Assembly (NCBI GenBank): GCA_002838185.1
Contig: CP017948.1
Coordinates: 62,001 to 126,000, forward strand
Reading direction: 5' to 3'
Length of the DNA: 64,000 nt
From: Tenericutes bacterium MO-XQ
GTDB taxonomy: Bacteria; Bacillota_I; Bacilli_A; Acholeplasmatales; Acholeplasmataceae
Shown here: positions 53,875-63,391 of the stretch, one piece after another
Layout of the letters: each line of letters opens with the position of its first letter
Numbering within the stretch: the first letter of the stretch is position 1
Made by a program: the position numbers and the translations under genes
Notes under the pieces: generated by a model
Databases searched by the model: none
Seen by the model: only the letters and a program-made list of their open reading frames with translations
What the model was told of the DNA's origin: nothing

Positions 53875-55435
53875 TATGAATAAACAAGTCTCTAAAATTA
53901 ATATTGAAGAGTATCAAAGGTTTTCTACACTTTTAGAGGGTATTGAAAGATTTGTTAAACAACACGAAATTGTTTCTTATATAGAGTTTGATTATTATGT
54001 CGTTCACGATATGACATTATTTTCGATTGAGCCTGATTTTGATTTCCAAAAACTCAGTGAAACGATTGAGCAGATTAAAAAATCATTACCAGCCATTAAA
54101 AGAATTTTTAGTAAACCGATTATTGTATTAAAAGATGAAGATGATGTGCTTCCTGTTGAAAACACAAGAATCATTAATCAAAATACATTACTCCATTTAG
54201 CAAATCATAGTCAGTATGTTTCAAACATTTCAAGAAAAGGTGTTAAACCTAGAAAACTTCTAACTAGAATTTATGATGATGATTATAGTATTTATGAAAA
54301 TATCATATTTTGTAATTTCATTGATGAAATCCTCGCACTTATTAAGAAAAATAGAAGAACGTTAAATAGTTTATTATATGCAAGTAACATCATGAAGTTC
54401 AATTTGTTAGAAAAAGTGAATCACTTAAAGTATTTTCTAGCCCTAGGTAAACTACATACTGGATATATTAGGGATTTTAGCCGCTATTTTAACTTATCTA
54501 AAGAACTTTTAAAAGAATTATCTCATATTAGTCAAACCATTAACCCAAGACTACACAAACCCGTATATCGAAAGAATTTAACTAGAAATAAAAACCTAAA
54601 CCTTAAGAAAACAAATATATTTCTGATGCAAAAAGACTACAGAAGAGTCTATAAAACATATAAGCACTTATTGGGCAATAAAGTCAAAATCAAAGAAGAA
54701 GTTGTGACTTTGGATTATGAGCATATGAGAGAAAATTATTTAACATATGTTCAGTTACTTACGATATTTTCTGTAGGTCATTTTAATTTTGAGATTGATC
54801 CTAAGTTTAAAATGAATTTGAGTTCATTAGATTTATCTTTTAATTATAAAAATTGGACCTTAGATATTTTTACGAATAATAAAAAAGAAACGATTCTTCA
54901 TTTTAATAAAGATAAAGTATATAAAATGATTCTAGTTGGTAATGATTATGATCGCAAGACATTCAATCAATATAAAAAAGATTATGGTATTGATGAAATG
55001 ATTGTTGTCGATCAGTTTGAAACAGATTATGTGGATAGAAAACATGTGCTCATTAGTATTGAAGATATTGATTCTTTTAGACGCATTCAGCAAATCATCC
55101 TAAAGGGTATGATTTATTCTGATACTAAAAGAGATGTGTGTCCATTTTGTGGTGGACATTTAGTCAAGGATACTTATCAAGATTTATACCAATGTGATAG
55201 TTGTATGACTCAAATCAAAAAAGAAACATGCAAAGAAACTAGAAAATCATTTTTCTATACAGACATCGCGCATTTGAAAAAACATATTATACGTAAATCA
55301 GATTTTGAACACGGTGATACTTGGTATTATGATAAACAGGTGGAATCACTGATGTATTATAGAAACATCACGAGAATTAATGAACAAGGGGATATTATTT
55401 GTCCACATTGTAATAAAGTTCACGAAAATATGTAA
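53867..55435 (+). CDS. DUF2357/McrC-like partner with zinc ribbon
   Basis: 522 residues. The segment YDDDYSIYENIIFCNFIDEIL (near 140-160) is typical of DUF2357, the companion family of McrB-like AAA+ proteins. A C-terminal zinc ribbon CPFCGGH...YQCDSC (about 425-445) is followed by a second pair CPHC at the end. A PD-(D/E)xK nuclease signature is not obvious to me, so nuclease activity is not claimed. It overlaps the McrB-like gene by 8 bases (ATGAGTAATATG). Confidence 0.78.
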   Translation: MSNMNKQVSKINIEEYQRFSTLLEGIERFVKQHEIVSYIEFDYYVVHDMTLFSIEPDFDFQKLSETIEQIKKSLPAIKRIFSKPIIVLKDEDDVLPVENTRIINQNTLLHLANHSQYVSNISRKGVKPRKLLTRIYDDDYSIYENIIFCNFIDEILALIKKNRRTLNSLLYASNIMKFNLLEKVNHLKYFLALGKLHTGYIRDFSRYFNLSKELLKELSHISQTINPRLHKPVYRKNLTRNKNLNLKKTNIFLMQKDYRRVYKTYKHLLGNKVKIKEEVVTLDYEHMRENYLTYVQLLTIFSVGHFNFEIDPKFKMNLSSLDLSFNYKNWTLDIFTNNKKETILHFNKDKVYKMILVGNDYDRKTFNQYKKDYGIDEMIVVDQFETDYVDRKHVLISIEDIDSFRRIQQIILKGMIYSDTKRDVCPFCGGHLVKDTYQDLYQCDSCMTQIKKETCKETRKSFFYTDIAHLKKHIIRKSDFEHGDTWYYDKQVESLMYYRNITRINEQGDIICPHCNKVHENM

Positions 55436-55439
55436 ATAA

Positions 55440-55480
55440 AAAAGCATGGAATCTGAAAAAATGATTCCATGCTTTTTATA
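55440..55480. terminator. bidirectional terminator
   Basis: A 14-bp perfect stem, AAAAGCATGGAATC with GATTCCATGCTTTT, between convergent genes. Confidence 0.9.
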
Positions 55481-55500
55481 TGTATAAGGTCTATTGTTTG

Positions 55501-56496
55501 TTAACTATTTAAAATTAAGTCAATTTGAGATAACTCAACATCATTAAATTCTAGATTTTCTAGAGCTTTTAAATTAGACTCTAATTGACTAAGTTTTGAG
55601 ACACCAATTAAAACAGAAGAAATGCCCTTTTGAGTTAAAGTCCAAGCAATTGCCATTTGTGCAAGTGATTGTCCTCTTTTTTCTGCGATCACTTTAAGTT
55701 TTAGTAGTTTAGCTTTAACCTCATCGGTTAACTCAGAAGGTTTAAACCACCATGTTTCTTCATTACCCATGCGTGAATCTTTTGGGATTTCTTTTAAGTA
55801 TTTTTCTGTAAGTAAGCCTTGTTGCAAGATACTAAATGGAATGATACCAACACCTTCTTCAACCATCGCATCAGATAAACCATCTGTTTGGATCCAACGG
55901 TTTAACATGCTAAAACTTGGTTGATGAATGAGTAGCCTAACACCATAAGATGCTAAAATCTTTTTAGCTTCTCTTGCACGATCAGCTGGATAACTGGAAA
56001 TACCAACATAAAGCGCTTTTCCCATCATCACGATATCAGCTAATGCCTTCATCGTTTCTTCTAATGGTGTATCATAATCAGGGCGATGATGATAGAAAAT
56101 ATCAACATAATCTAATCCTAATCTTTCTAATGATTGATCAAGGGATGCCATTAAATATTTACGAGACCCAAAATCTCCATAAGGACCTTCCCACATGCCA
56201 TATCCTGCTTTAGTTGAAATAATTAATTGATCACGATAAGGTTTAAGTTCATTTTTTAAAATCTTACCTAAATTACTTTCAGCACTACCTGCAGGACGTC
56301 CGTAATTGTTTGCTAAATCAAAATGAGTAATACCATTGTTAAATGCTGTTAATACAATTTCTTTTACTTCATCGAAAGGTTTTTCATGACCAAAATTTTG
56401 CCAGAAACCTAATGATAGAAGTGGTAATTTTAAACCACTTTGTCCGACACGACGATAAAGCATTTTTTCATAACGGTCTTTTGATGCTTCATACAT
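55501..56496 (-). CDS. aldo/keto reductase, YghZ-like
   Basis: 331 residues from ATG 56496 (GGAGG 8 bases upstream). Catalytic HFDLANNYG, DIFYHHRPD and the C-terminal SVLIGVSKLSQLESNL are characteristic of the glyceraldehyde-3-phosphate reductase (YghZ/GpR) branch. The family reduces L-glyceraldehyde 3-phosphate and methylglyoxal; substrate here is inferred. Confidence 0.92.
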   Translation of the reverse strand: MYEASKDRYEKMLYRRVGQSGLKLPLLSLGFWQNFGHEKPFDEVKEIVLTAFNNGITHFDLANNYGRPAGSAESNLGKILKNELKPYRDQLIISTKAGYGMWEGPYGDFGSRKYLMASLDQSLERLGLDYVDIFYHHRPDYDTPLEETMKALADIVMMGKALYVGISSYPADRAREAKKILASYGVRLLIHQPSFSMLNRWIQTDGLSDAMVEEGVGIIPFSILQQGLLTEKYLKEIPKDSRMGNEETWWFKPSELTDEVKAKLLKLKVIAEKRGQSLAQMAIAWTLTQKGISSVLIGVSKLSQLESNLKALENLEFNDVELSQIDLILNS

Positions 56497-56734
56497 AATA
56501 CATACCTCCATAGATTTGTTTTCACACTTATTTTACCATAATGATCATTTAAAAATCTGATATTTAATTTAGGATGAATCAAATAAAAACATATCTCAAA
56601 ATAAAACTTTTATGATTATATATTGCATGATTAAACTACTCGTAGATATGATCTATATATGATTATAAATCATTGCTGTTATTATGTGCAGCTTTTGAAG
56701 GAGTGCTTTTTTGATACTCAAGATATACATATTA

Positions 56735-56743
56735 TGATATAAT
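56735..56743 (+). promoter_or_regulatory. extended -10 of the oxidoreductase operon
   Basis: TGaTATAAT (56735-56743), 34 bases before the ATG at 56778; -35 is not clear. RBS GAGGTGAT. Confidence 0.6.
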
Positions 56744-56777
56744 GTGAAAAAATAAACTGCTTTTGAGGTGATTTAAA

Positions 56778-57239
56778 ATGACACAAAAAACAACCGAATC
56801 TAATGATAAAATTCTATCAGCTGATACGATTTTAACCCAATGGTCAAAAACATATAATCCAGACGGTAAACCAGATTGGTCTCACATCTTTCCATATTAT
56901 GATCAAACAATCGTTTTTCATGATTCAATTCAAAAAATTGAAGGATTCGAAAAATTTGAAGCCATGTGTAATCGCCTTACAAAACGCTGTAAAAGTTTAG
57001 ATATGCAACTTAAACATGTTGTGATGAAAGATAATATCATCTTTATGGAATGGAAAATGACCATGTCATTTCGTATGTTTCCAAAAAAACCGATATTTGG
57101 TTCATCTAGATTAACACTCAATGATGAAGGTAAAATTATCGAACAAAGAGATTATTATGATTTATGGGGAGACATCTATGATGGTATTCCAGTATGGCGA
57201 CGCATTTATCGCTGGTTCATGCGTACTTTTTTCGGATAG
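56778..57239 (+). CDS. SnoaL/NTF2-like fold protein
   Basis: 153 residues. The cone-shaped NTF2-like fold is suggested by PYYDQTIVFHDSIQKIEGFEKFEAMCNRL followed by antiparallel strands (IIFMEWKMTMSF, SSRLTLNDEGKIIEQRDYYD). Members are isomerases, cyclases or simple ligand binders. First gene of a four-gene operon with an SDR, an FAD oxidoreductase and a flavodoxin. Confidence 0.8.
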   Translation: MTQKTTESNDKILSADTILTQWSKTYNPDGKPDWSHIFPYYDQTIVFHDSIQKIEGFEKFEAMCNRLTKRCKSLDMQLKHVVMKDNIIFMEWKMTMSFRMFPKKPIFGSSRLTLNDEGKIIEQRDYYDLWGDIYDGIPVWRRIYRWFMRTFFG

Positions 57240-57252
57240 GAGTATATAAGAT

Positions 57253-58197
57253 ATGTTTAAATGGCCAGAACAACTCATGTTCATAAAAAACGGAAGAGCT
57301 AAACAACATGAAAGTCATGAAATGATGAATGGTATGACTTCTATCATCTCAGGATCTTCATCAGGTGTTGGTGAAGTGACACTAAGAAGATTTGCTCACG
57401 CAGGATCTAATTTAGTGATGGTTGTAAGAAATAAAGATAAAGCTGAAAAAATCAAAGCAGATATATTAAAGTCACATAACGTCAAGATTGATATTGTGAT
57501 TGCTGATTTTAGTGATCTTGATAGTGTAAGAAAAGCCTCAGAAATGATATTAGCTACATATCCTAAAATTGATATCCTTGTCAATAGTGTTGGTATTCAC
57601 TCAACCAAAAAAACGTATAATAAAGACGGGATTGAAATGGTATTTTGTGTCAATCACTTAGCAACATTTTTATTTACGTATTTACTAGTAGATAGAATCA
57701 AAGAAAATTCTAATGCAAGAATCATTCAAGTGAATTCTGAAGGTCACAGATTTGGAGCTGTTAAGCTTAAAGATATTAATTTCAAAAGACATATCTATAC
57801 TGGATTAAGAAGTTATGGTGCATCAAAAACTGCACAACTATATACTGTATATGAATTTTCAAAAAGATTGAAAGATTTTGGAGTCACGATCAATGCCATG
57901 CATCCAGGGGCTGTAAAAACTAATATTGGACAGAACAACGGATGGCTTTATAGATTTTTCTTTAGACATTTCACATGGCATTTTCTAAAAAACCCAGAAA
58001 TCTCTGCAAATGCTATCCATTATTTAGCAACAACAAAAGATCTGGATGGTGTGACAGGTAAGTTTTTTAATTTGACTATAGAAGAAAAACCTGCAAAACA
58101 TGCAAGAAAAGAAAGTATGCAACTACCAGTTTGGCAGTTATCAAAAGAACTATGTCACATAGAAGAAGATTTAATTGAGGTGAAAAATGAGTTATGA
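57253..58197 (+). CDS. short-chain dehydrogenase/reductase
   Basis: 314 residues. The NAD(P)-binding SGSSSGVGEVT (TGxxxGxG variant), NSVG near 114, catalytic YGASK (Tyr-x-x-x-Lys) near 190 and HPGAVKT. It is 13 bases downstream of the NTF2-like gene and overlaps the next gene by 11 bases. Substrate unknown. Confidence 0.93.
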   Translation: MFKWPEQLMFIKNGRAKQHESHEMMNGMTSIISGSSSGVGEVTLRRFAHAGSNLVMVVRNKDKAEKIKADILKSHNVKIDIVIADFSDLDSVRKASEMILATYPKIDILVNSVGIHSTKKTYNKDGIEMVFCVNHLATFLFTYLLVDRIKENSNARIIQVNSEGHRFGAVKLKDINFKRHIYTGLRSYGASKTAQLYTVYEFSKRLKDFGVTINAMHPGAVKTNIGQNNGWLYRFFFRHFTWHFLKNPEISANAIHYLATTKDLDGVTGKFFNLTIEEKPAKHARKESMQLPVWQLSKELCHIEEDLIEVKNEL

Positions 58198-59782
58198 TGT
58201 CGTCATTGTTGGTGGAGGTATTGCTGGATTAACAGCTGCAGCCTATTTAAGCCAATCAAAACACAAAGTTCTCTTAATTGAAAAAGAAGAAAAAGTGGGT
58301 GGACTCGTTAGTTCATTTGACTATAAAGGATTTAAACTCGATGGAGGTATTAGATCCATTGAGAATTCTGGAATCGTCATGCCTATGTTAAGACAATTGG
58401 GGATTGACGTACCATTCGAACGAAGTATTGTTTCACTAGGTATCGATCAAGATGTCATACAAGTTGACACAAAAGCCAGTGTAGATCGATATAGCGATAT
58501 GCTAAAAAAACATTACAAAGAACAATCAGAAGATATCGATAAGATCATAAAAGATATTAAAAAAATAATGAAGTATATGGATATCTTATATGGTATTGAT
58601 AATCCACTTTTCATGGATATTTTTAAAGATAAAAAATATTTATTCAAAACGATTTTCCCTTGGATGTTTAAGTTTATGTTTACAGTTGGAAAAGTCAATA
58701 AATTAGATGTTCCGGTTGTACAATATTTAGATAAGCTAACAGACAGTAAATCATTAAATAGTATGATTAGTCAACACTTTTTCAAAAACACACCAACATT
58801 TTTTGCATTAAGCTATTTTAGTTTATATTTAGACTATCAATACCCTCTTGAAGGAACAGGCATGCTCATTGATAAAATAGAAGCGTTTATCTTAGAACAA
58901 GGCGGAACCATTAAAACTGAAACGGAAGTTACAAATGTTGATGTCGATAAACATGTTGTTCAGGATCACGAAGGCAATGCTTATGAGTATAAAGAACTTT
59001 TATGGGCTGCAGATTTAAATCTTTTATATAAATTTGTAAATAAAAATCCAATTTTAGATCCAAAACTCAAAGAAAAGGTGAGTGCATATCAAAAAGATAT
59101 CGAAAAACTCCGTGGTGGAGATTCGATTCAAACAGTTTATATGACTGTTGATATGGCTCCATCACATTTTAAAGAGATTTGTACAGGACACTTTTTCTAT
59201 ACACCTGAAACACAAGGATTAAGTGAAGTTGAAGAAAAACTAAAAGATGTGATTGCATCTAAAGATAAAGAAAAAATCATTGCTTGGTTAAAAGATTATT
59301 TTAAGTACAATACCTATGAAATATCTATTCCTGCAGTAAGAAATAAAAAACTAGCACCTAAAGGTAAAACTGGACTCATTATTTCTGTTTTAATGGATTA
59401 TGATTTAGTAAAACTCGTTGAGTCCATGGGGTGGTATAATGAATATAAAGAGATGTGTGAACGATTTGTCATTGAAGCATTGGATCAATCCATCTTTAAA
59501 GGTATTGACGAGAAAAAAATAGATGTCTTTAGTTCAACACCACTCACCATAGAAAAAAGAACATCTAACAAAGATGGTGCAATTACAGGTTGGGCATTCA
59601 CCAACAGTCATATGCCAATAGTAACTTCTATGACTGCAGTTGCAAAATCAGTATTGACACCAATGCCTGATATTTATCAAGCAGGTCAATGGTCGTATAG
59701 TCCTGCTGGATTACCGATCAGTATTATGACAGGAAAACTTGCAGTCAACCGTATCGAAAAACAATTAAAAAAGAAGGGTTAA
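58187..59782 (+). CDS. FAD-dependent oxidoreductase, phytoene-desaturase-like
   Basis: 531 residues. GGGIAGLTAAAYL FAD site at the N-terminus, EEKVGGLVSSFDYKGFKLDGG substrate-side motif, and the C-terminal YQAGQWSYSPAGLPISIMTGKLA, as in carotenoid desaturase/isomerase-like amine-oxidase family enzymes. A carotenoid or sterol-like lipid is a possible substrate, but no carotenoid biosynthesis gene is seen here. Confidence 0.9.
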   Translation: MSYDVVIVGGGIAGLTAAAYLSQSKHKVLLIEKEEKVGGLVSSFDYKGFKLDGGIRSIENSGIVMPMLRQLGIDVPFERSIVSLGIDQDVIQVDTKASVDRYSDMLKKHYKEQSEDIDKIIKDIKKIMKYMDILYGIDNPLFMDIFKDKKYLFKTIFPWMFKFMFTVGKVNKLDVPVVQYLDKLTDSKSLNSMISQHFFKNTPTFFALSYFSLYLDYQYPLEGTGMLIDKIEAFILEQGGTIKTETEVTNVDVDKHVVQDHEGNAYEYKELLWAADLNLLYKFVNKNPILDPKLKEKVSAYQKDIEKLRGGDSIQTVYMTVDMAPSHFKEICTGHFFYTPETQGLSEVEEKLKDVIASKDKEKIIAWLKDYFKYNTYEISIPAVRNKKLAPKGKTGLIISVLMDYDLVKLVESMGWYNEYKEMCERFVIEALDQSIFKGIDEKKIDVFSSTPLTIEKRTSNKDGAITGWAFTNSHMPIVTSMTAVAKSVLTPMPDIYQAGQWSYSPAGLPISIMTGKLAVNRIEKQLKKKG

Positions 59783-59783
59783 A

Positions 59784-60305
59784 ATGAAAGGTATTGTCCT
59801 GTATAAAAGTAAATATGGACACACGAAACAATATGCAACCTGGATTGCTGATGATCTTGATTTTGAGTTAAAGGATTTTTCAAAATTCAATAAAAGAGAT
59901 ATAGATAGTTATGAGACAATTATTTTTGGTTCAGGTGTTTATATGGGGAAAATGAATCAGATAAAGCCCATTTTAAAAATGTTTTCTAATAAACCTATGA
60001 TTATCTTTGCTTGTGCAGGTAACCCTGGATTAGAAAAAGAAATCAATGACATCAAAGAAACCAATTTTAATCCTAAAGATTTAACATATCACAAGTTTTT
60101 TTACTTGCCTGGTGGTGTAGATTTTTCTAAGGTGAAAGGATTTATGAAACTTTTGATTAACATGTTTCACTTTATATTAAAACACAAGAAAAATCTCACA
60201 AACGATGAAAAACAAATATTAAAAGGATATACAGATCCTACATATTATGTCGATAAAAAATATATTAAAGATATTGTTGATTACGTTAAATCAAATAAAA
60301 AATAA
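59784..60305 (+). CDS. flavodoxin-fold protein, HemG-like
   Basis: 173 residues. FMN-binding KSKYGHTKQYATWIA at the N-terminus, IIFGSGVYMGKMN and FACAGNPG. Resembles the protoporphyrinogen oxidase/flavodoxin group. One base after the preceding gene; closes the operon, probably supplying electrons to it. Confidence 0.88.
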   Translation: MKGIVLYKSKYGHTKQYATWIADDLDFELKDFSKFNKRDIDSYETIIFGSGVYMGKMNQIKPILKMFSNKPMIIFACAGNPGLEKEINDIKETNFNPKDLTYHKFFYLPGGVDFSKVKGFMKLLINMFHFILKHKKNLTNDEKQILKGYTDPTYYVDKKYIKDIVDYVKSNKK

Positions 60306-60307
60306 CA

Positions 60308-60336
60308 ACTCTTTCCTTTTTAGGAAGAGTTTTTGT
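60308..60336 (+). terminator. terminator of the oxidoreductase operon
   Basis: ACTCTTTCC with GGAAGAGT (one bulged T) and TTTTTG. Confidence 0.75.
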
Positions 60337-60413
60337 TTAAGAAAACTATTTTTTTGGCGAAATCAACCCATGACTGGGTTAAAAAATGTTACAATAAAAA
60401 AAGAGGTGATTGT

Positions 60414-62315
60414 ATGAATAAAGATCAAATAAAAAATAATTTTTATGAAGCAGTAAATGGAAAGTGGTTAGAAAAGGCCGTTATTCCAAGTGATAAACCT
60501 TCGATGTCAGCTTTCTTAGAATTACATTTAGATATCGAAAAAACACTTTTAGAACTCACTGCTAAATGGGAAAAAGATCAATCTGGCTTAAACGATAATT
60601 TAAAGAAATTTATCAAGCTATATCAAATGACAAAAGATTTTGACAAGAGAAAAGAACTTGGAACTAAACCATTCGAAGTTATCTTAAATAAAATCAACAA
60701 ACTCAATTCATTAAAGGATTTAGAACAAGCATTTGAAGATTTGACTTTAGAATCCATCGAAACACCATTTGGTTTTGCAGTGATGCAAGACTTTATGAAT
60801 AGTAACAATCAAGTGTTATACTTTGGTGCATCTGGTCTATTTTTACCAGATACAAGCTATTACAAAGATGAAAAAACAAAGGCACAATTAATTGGACTTT
60901 TCACACAAACAACAACACAATTATTAACATTATACGGATTTAAGAGTGAAGAAATTGATAAGTTACTTAAAGACGCTTTAGCTTTCGATGAACTTTTAGT
61001 GCCTGTAACAAAATCAAGTGTTGAAAAAGCAGATTATGTTAAGATGTATAATCCAATGAGTAAAGCAGATGTTCAAAAATTAACTCAAAACTTTAATGTT
61101 ATGGAAAATGCTGAAGCATTAGTTAAACAAACAGTTGATGAACTCATTATTTTAAACCCAGCTTTCATCAATGCTTTTGACAGTATTATTAATGATGAAA
61201 ACTTTGAAATCATCAAATCATGGATGATCGTGAACAATGCAATCAGATTTGCATCAGATTTAACGGATGAGTTAAGAGTTGCTGCTGGAGCATTTGGCCG
61301 TGCATTATCGGGAACAAAAGAAGCTCAAAGCAAAGAAAAATTTGCATTCTATCAAGCGTATAATAGATTTAGTCAAGTTGTTGGTTTATATTATGGTGAA
61401 AACTATTTCGGACCTGTAGCTAAAAACGATGTTAAAACCATGGTTTATGAAATGATTGAAGTGTACAAAGAACGCATCACAGATAACGATTGGTTAAATG
61501 AAAAAACAAAAGAAAAAGCAATTAAGAAACTTTCAACATTAAATGTTCATGTGGGATATCCTGACGAACTACCTCCGTATTATGATCAATTTGAGATTAA
61601 AGGTTATGAAAAAGGATCAGATTTAATTCAAGAAAGATTAGCAGTAAGTAGAATTATTACCGCTTATGATTTTGCTAAATATAATAAAGAACCAAATAGA
61701 AACATTTGGGGTATGCCAGCAAGCATGGTAAATGCTTATTATAGCCCAACAAATAATCAAATCGTATTCCCAGCTGCAATCCTACAAAAACCATATTACA
61801 GTTTAGAACAAACACCTTCAGAAAATTATGGTGGTATTGGTGCAGTTATGGCTCATGAAATTTCTCATGCATTTGATAATAACGGAGCTAAATTTGATGA
61901 GACAGGATCACTAAATAACTGGTGGACAGAAGATGACTTAAAAGCATTCGATCAAAAAGCGAAGGACATGATTGCATTATTTGATGGTGTTGAAACAGGA
62001 TTTGGTCCATGTAATGGTGAACTAACCGTTTCAGAAAATATAGCAGATAGTGGTGGATTAAGATGTGCTTTAGAAGCTAGTAGAAAACGTGAAGATCATA
62101 ACTTTGAAGAATTCTTTAAAAACTGGGCTAGCGTTTGGAGAAATAAATCTTCAGTAGAATATAGTCAATTGTTATTAAGAGTTGATGTACATGGTCCATC
62201 TATTTTAAGAGCAAATATGCAATTAAGTAATTTACCTGAATTCCAAGAATTCTATCAAATTACTGAAAATGATAAGATGTATTTACCAAAAGAAAAGATG
62301 GTAAGTATTTGGTAG
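60414..62315 (+). CDS. pepO: M13 family metallopeptidase (PepO)
   Basis: Zinc endopeptidase of the neprilysin family, 634 residues. HEISH near 479 (AVMAHEISHAFDNNGAKFD) binds zinc, ENIADSGGL near 537 supplies the third ligand, and NAYYSPTNNQIVFPA is the substrate-cleft motif. No signal peptide, as for bacterial PepO. ATG 60414 is preceded by AGAGGTGAT; an in-frame ATG at 60333 lies too far upstream. Confidence 0.95.
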   Translation: MNKDQIKNNFYEAVNGKWLEKAVIPSDKPSMSAFLELHLDIEKTLLELTAKWEKDQSGLNDNLKKFIKLYQMTKDFDKRKELGTKPFEVILNKINKLNSLKDLEQAFEDLTLESIETPFGFAVMQDFMNSNNQVLYFGASGLFLPDTSYYKDEKTKAQLIGLFTQTTTQLLTLYGFKSEEIDKLLKDALAFDELLVPVTKSSVEKADYVKMYNPMSKADVQKLTQNFNVMENAEALVKQTVDELIILNPAFINAFDSIINDENFEIIKSWMIVNNAIRFASDLTDELRVAAGAFGRALSGTKEAQSKEKFAFYQAYNRFSQVVGLYYGENYFGPVAKNDVKTMVYEMIEVYKERITDNDWLNEKTKEKAIKKLSTLNVHVGYPDELPPYYDQFEIKGYEKGSDLIQERLAVSRIITAYDFAKYNKEPNRNIWGMPASMVNAYYSPTNNQIVFPAAILQKPYYSLEQTPSENYGGIGAVMAHEISHAFDNNGAKFDETGSLNNWWTEDDLKAFDQKAKDMIALFDGVETGFGPCNGELTVSENIADSGGLRCALEASRKREDHNFEEFFKNWASVWRNKSSVEYSQLLLRVDVHGPSILRANMQLSNLPEFQEFYQITENDKMYLPKEKMVSIW

Positions 62316-62351
62316 TTTTAAATAATTAAAGACATTTTGATACATAAACAT

Positions 62352-62389
62352 AAAAGTAGTTCTTCAATAGAGAACTACTTTTTTTATAT
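62352..62389 (+). terminator. terminator after pepO
   Basis: AAAGTAGTTCT with AGAACTACTTTTTTT. Confidence 0.85.
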
Positions 62390-62504
62390 TTAATGTTATA
62401 ATAATTATAAATAGTTATTAAAACTTAATACATTTATTTTGCAACTCGTATAACTAGATGTTTTTATAGGGATATCATTTTAAATTATCAAGGGGGTAAA
62501 TGAT

Positions 62505-63278
62505 ATGAGATTTTCACATAAGAACAAAAGTATTATTTTAAAAGTATTATTATATACGAGCTTACTGGGTATTGCGATAGCAATCATTTCTACAGGTTTT
62601 TTTAGCAGGCCATTTTTTAGTAACCCTGATAATGATGATTATACACTTAGTCGAATCGAGTTATCTGAACAAGAAAACTTCATTACACCAGTAGAGGAAT
62701 TATACGTCGAGACTGCATTAGATAACCCAAGCATCTCATTTCATTCAATCGATATTGACGCTATTTTAAATAGTGAAGGGAAATATATTGATACAGAATA
62801 TACATACTTAGCCTACAGTTTTTATATCAAGAACAGCAACGAAAAAGAGATAACAATAGATTACTATATGATGATTAGACAAGTAAGAGATCATATGAAT
62901 GAGTATGTTAGAGTTATGCTTATCGAAGATGATATGAACTATACTATTTATCAAAATGAAGATGATTCAGCTGAGTATGATGACGATACAATAAATGCTA
63001 CATTTGAATCAGAAAATATTATTTTTAGAAATAAGTCTTGTACACTTGAGCCTAATCAAATAAAGAGTTTTAGAGTCGTTATATGGCTCGAAGAAAAAGA
63101 TCCAGATATCATACTTAATCAACAATATGGAGACCTTGAAGCTCGATTATCTTTTTCGATTAGACACGATTATGCTGTAGAAAACTCTCACCATAATCTA
63201 AGTGCAAATCATGAGACTCCCATGTGGATACCTATTTATAGATTATACTGGGTTGAATTTAAGATTTACTACTCATAA
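62505..63278 (+). CDS. single-pass membrane protein, extracytoplasmic domain
   Basis: 257 residues. One TM near 12-34 (ILKVLLYTSLLGIAIAIIST), then an acidic outside domain with beta-strand character; HExxH or Cys motifs absent. RBS GGGGGTAA. Unknown function. Confidence 0.8.
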   Translation: MRFSHKNKSIILKVLLYTSLLGIAIAIISTGFFSRPFFSNPDNDDYTLSRIELSEQENFITPVEELYVETALDNPSISFHSIDIDAILNSEGKYIDTEYTYLAYSFYIKNSNEKEITIDYYMMIRQVRDHMNEYVRVMLIEDDMNYTIYQNEDDSAEYDDDTINATFESENIIFRNKSCTLEPNQIKSFRVVIWLEEKDPDIILNQQYGDLEARLSFSIRHDYAVENSHHNLSANHETPMWIPIYRLYWVEFKIYYS

Positions 63279-63345
63279 CATTTTACATTATGTAACTTCG
63301 ATTAAAAAAAGATGAGCCTGTAAAGAAATAAAACAGACCTAAACA

Positions 63346-63377
63346 AAAACCGAGTCTCCTAAAAGACCCGGTTTTTT
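63346..63377 (+). terminator. terminator in front of the transposase
   Basis: AAAACCGAGTCT with AGACCCGGTTTT (one mismatch) and a T run. It could shield the IS from outside transcription. Confidence 0.65.
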
Positions 63378-63391
63378 GGTATAATTGAAGT

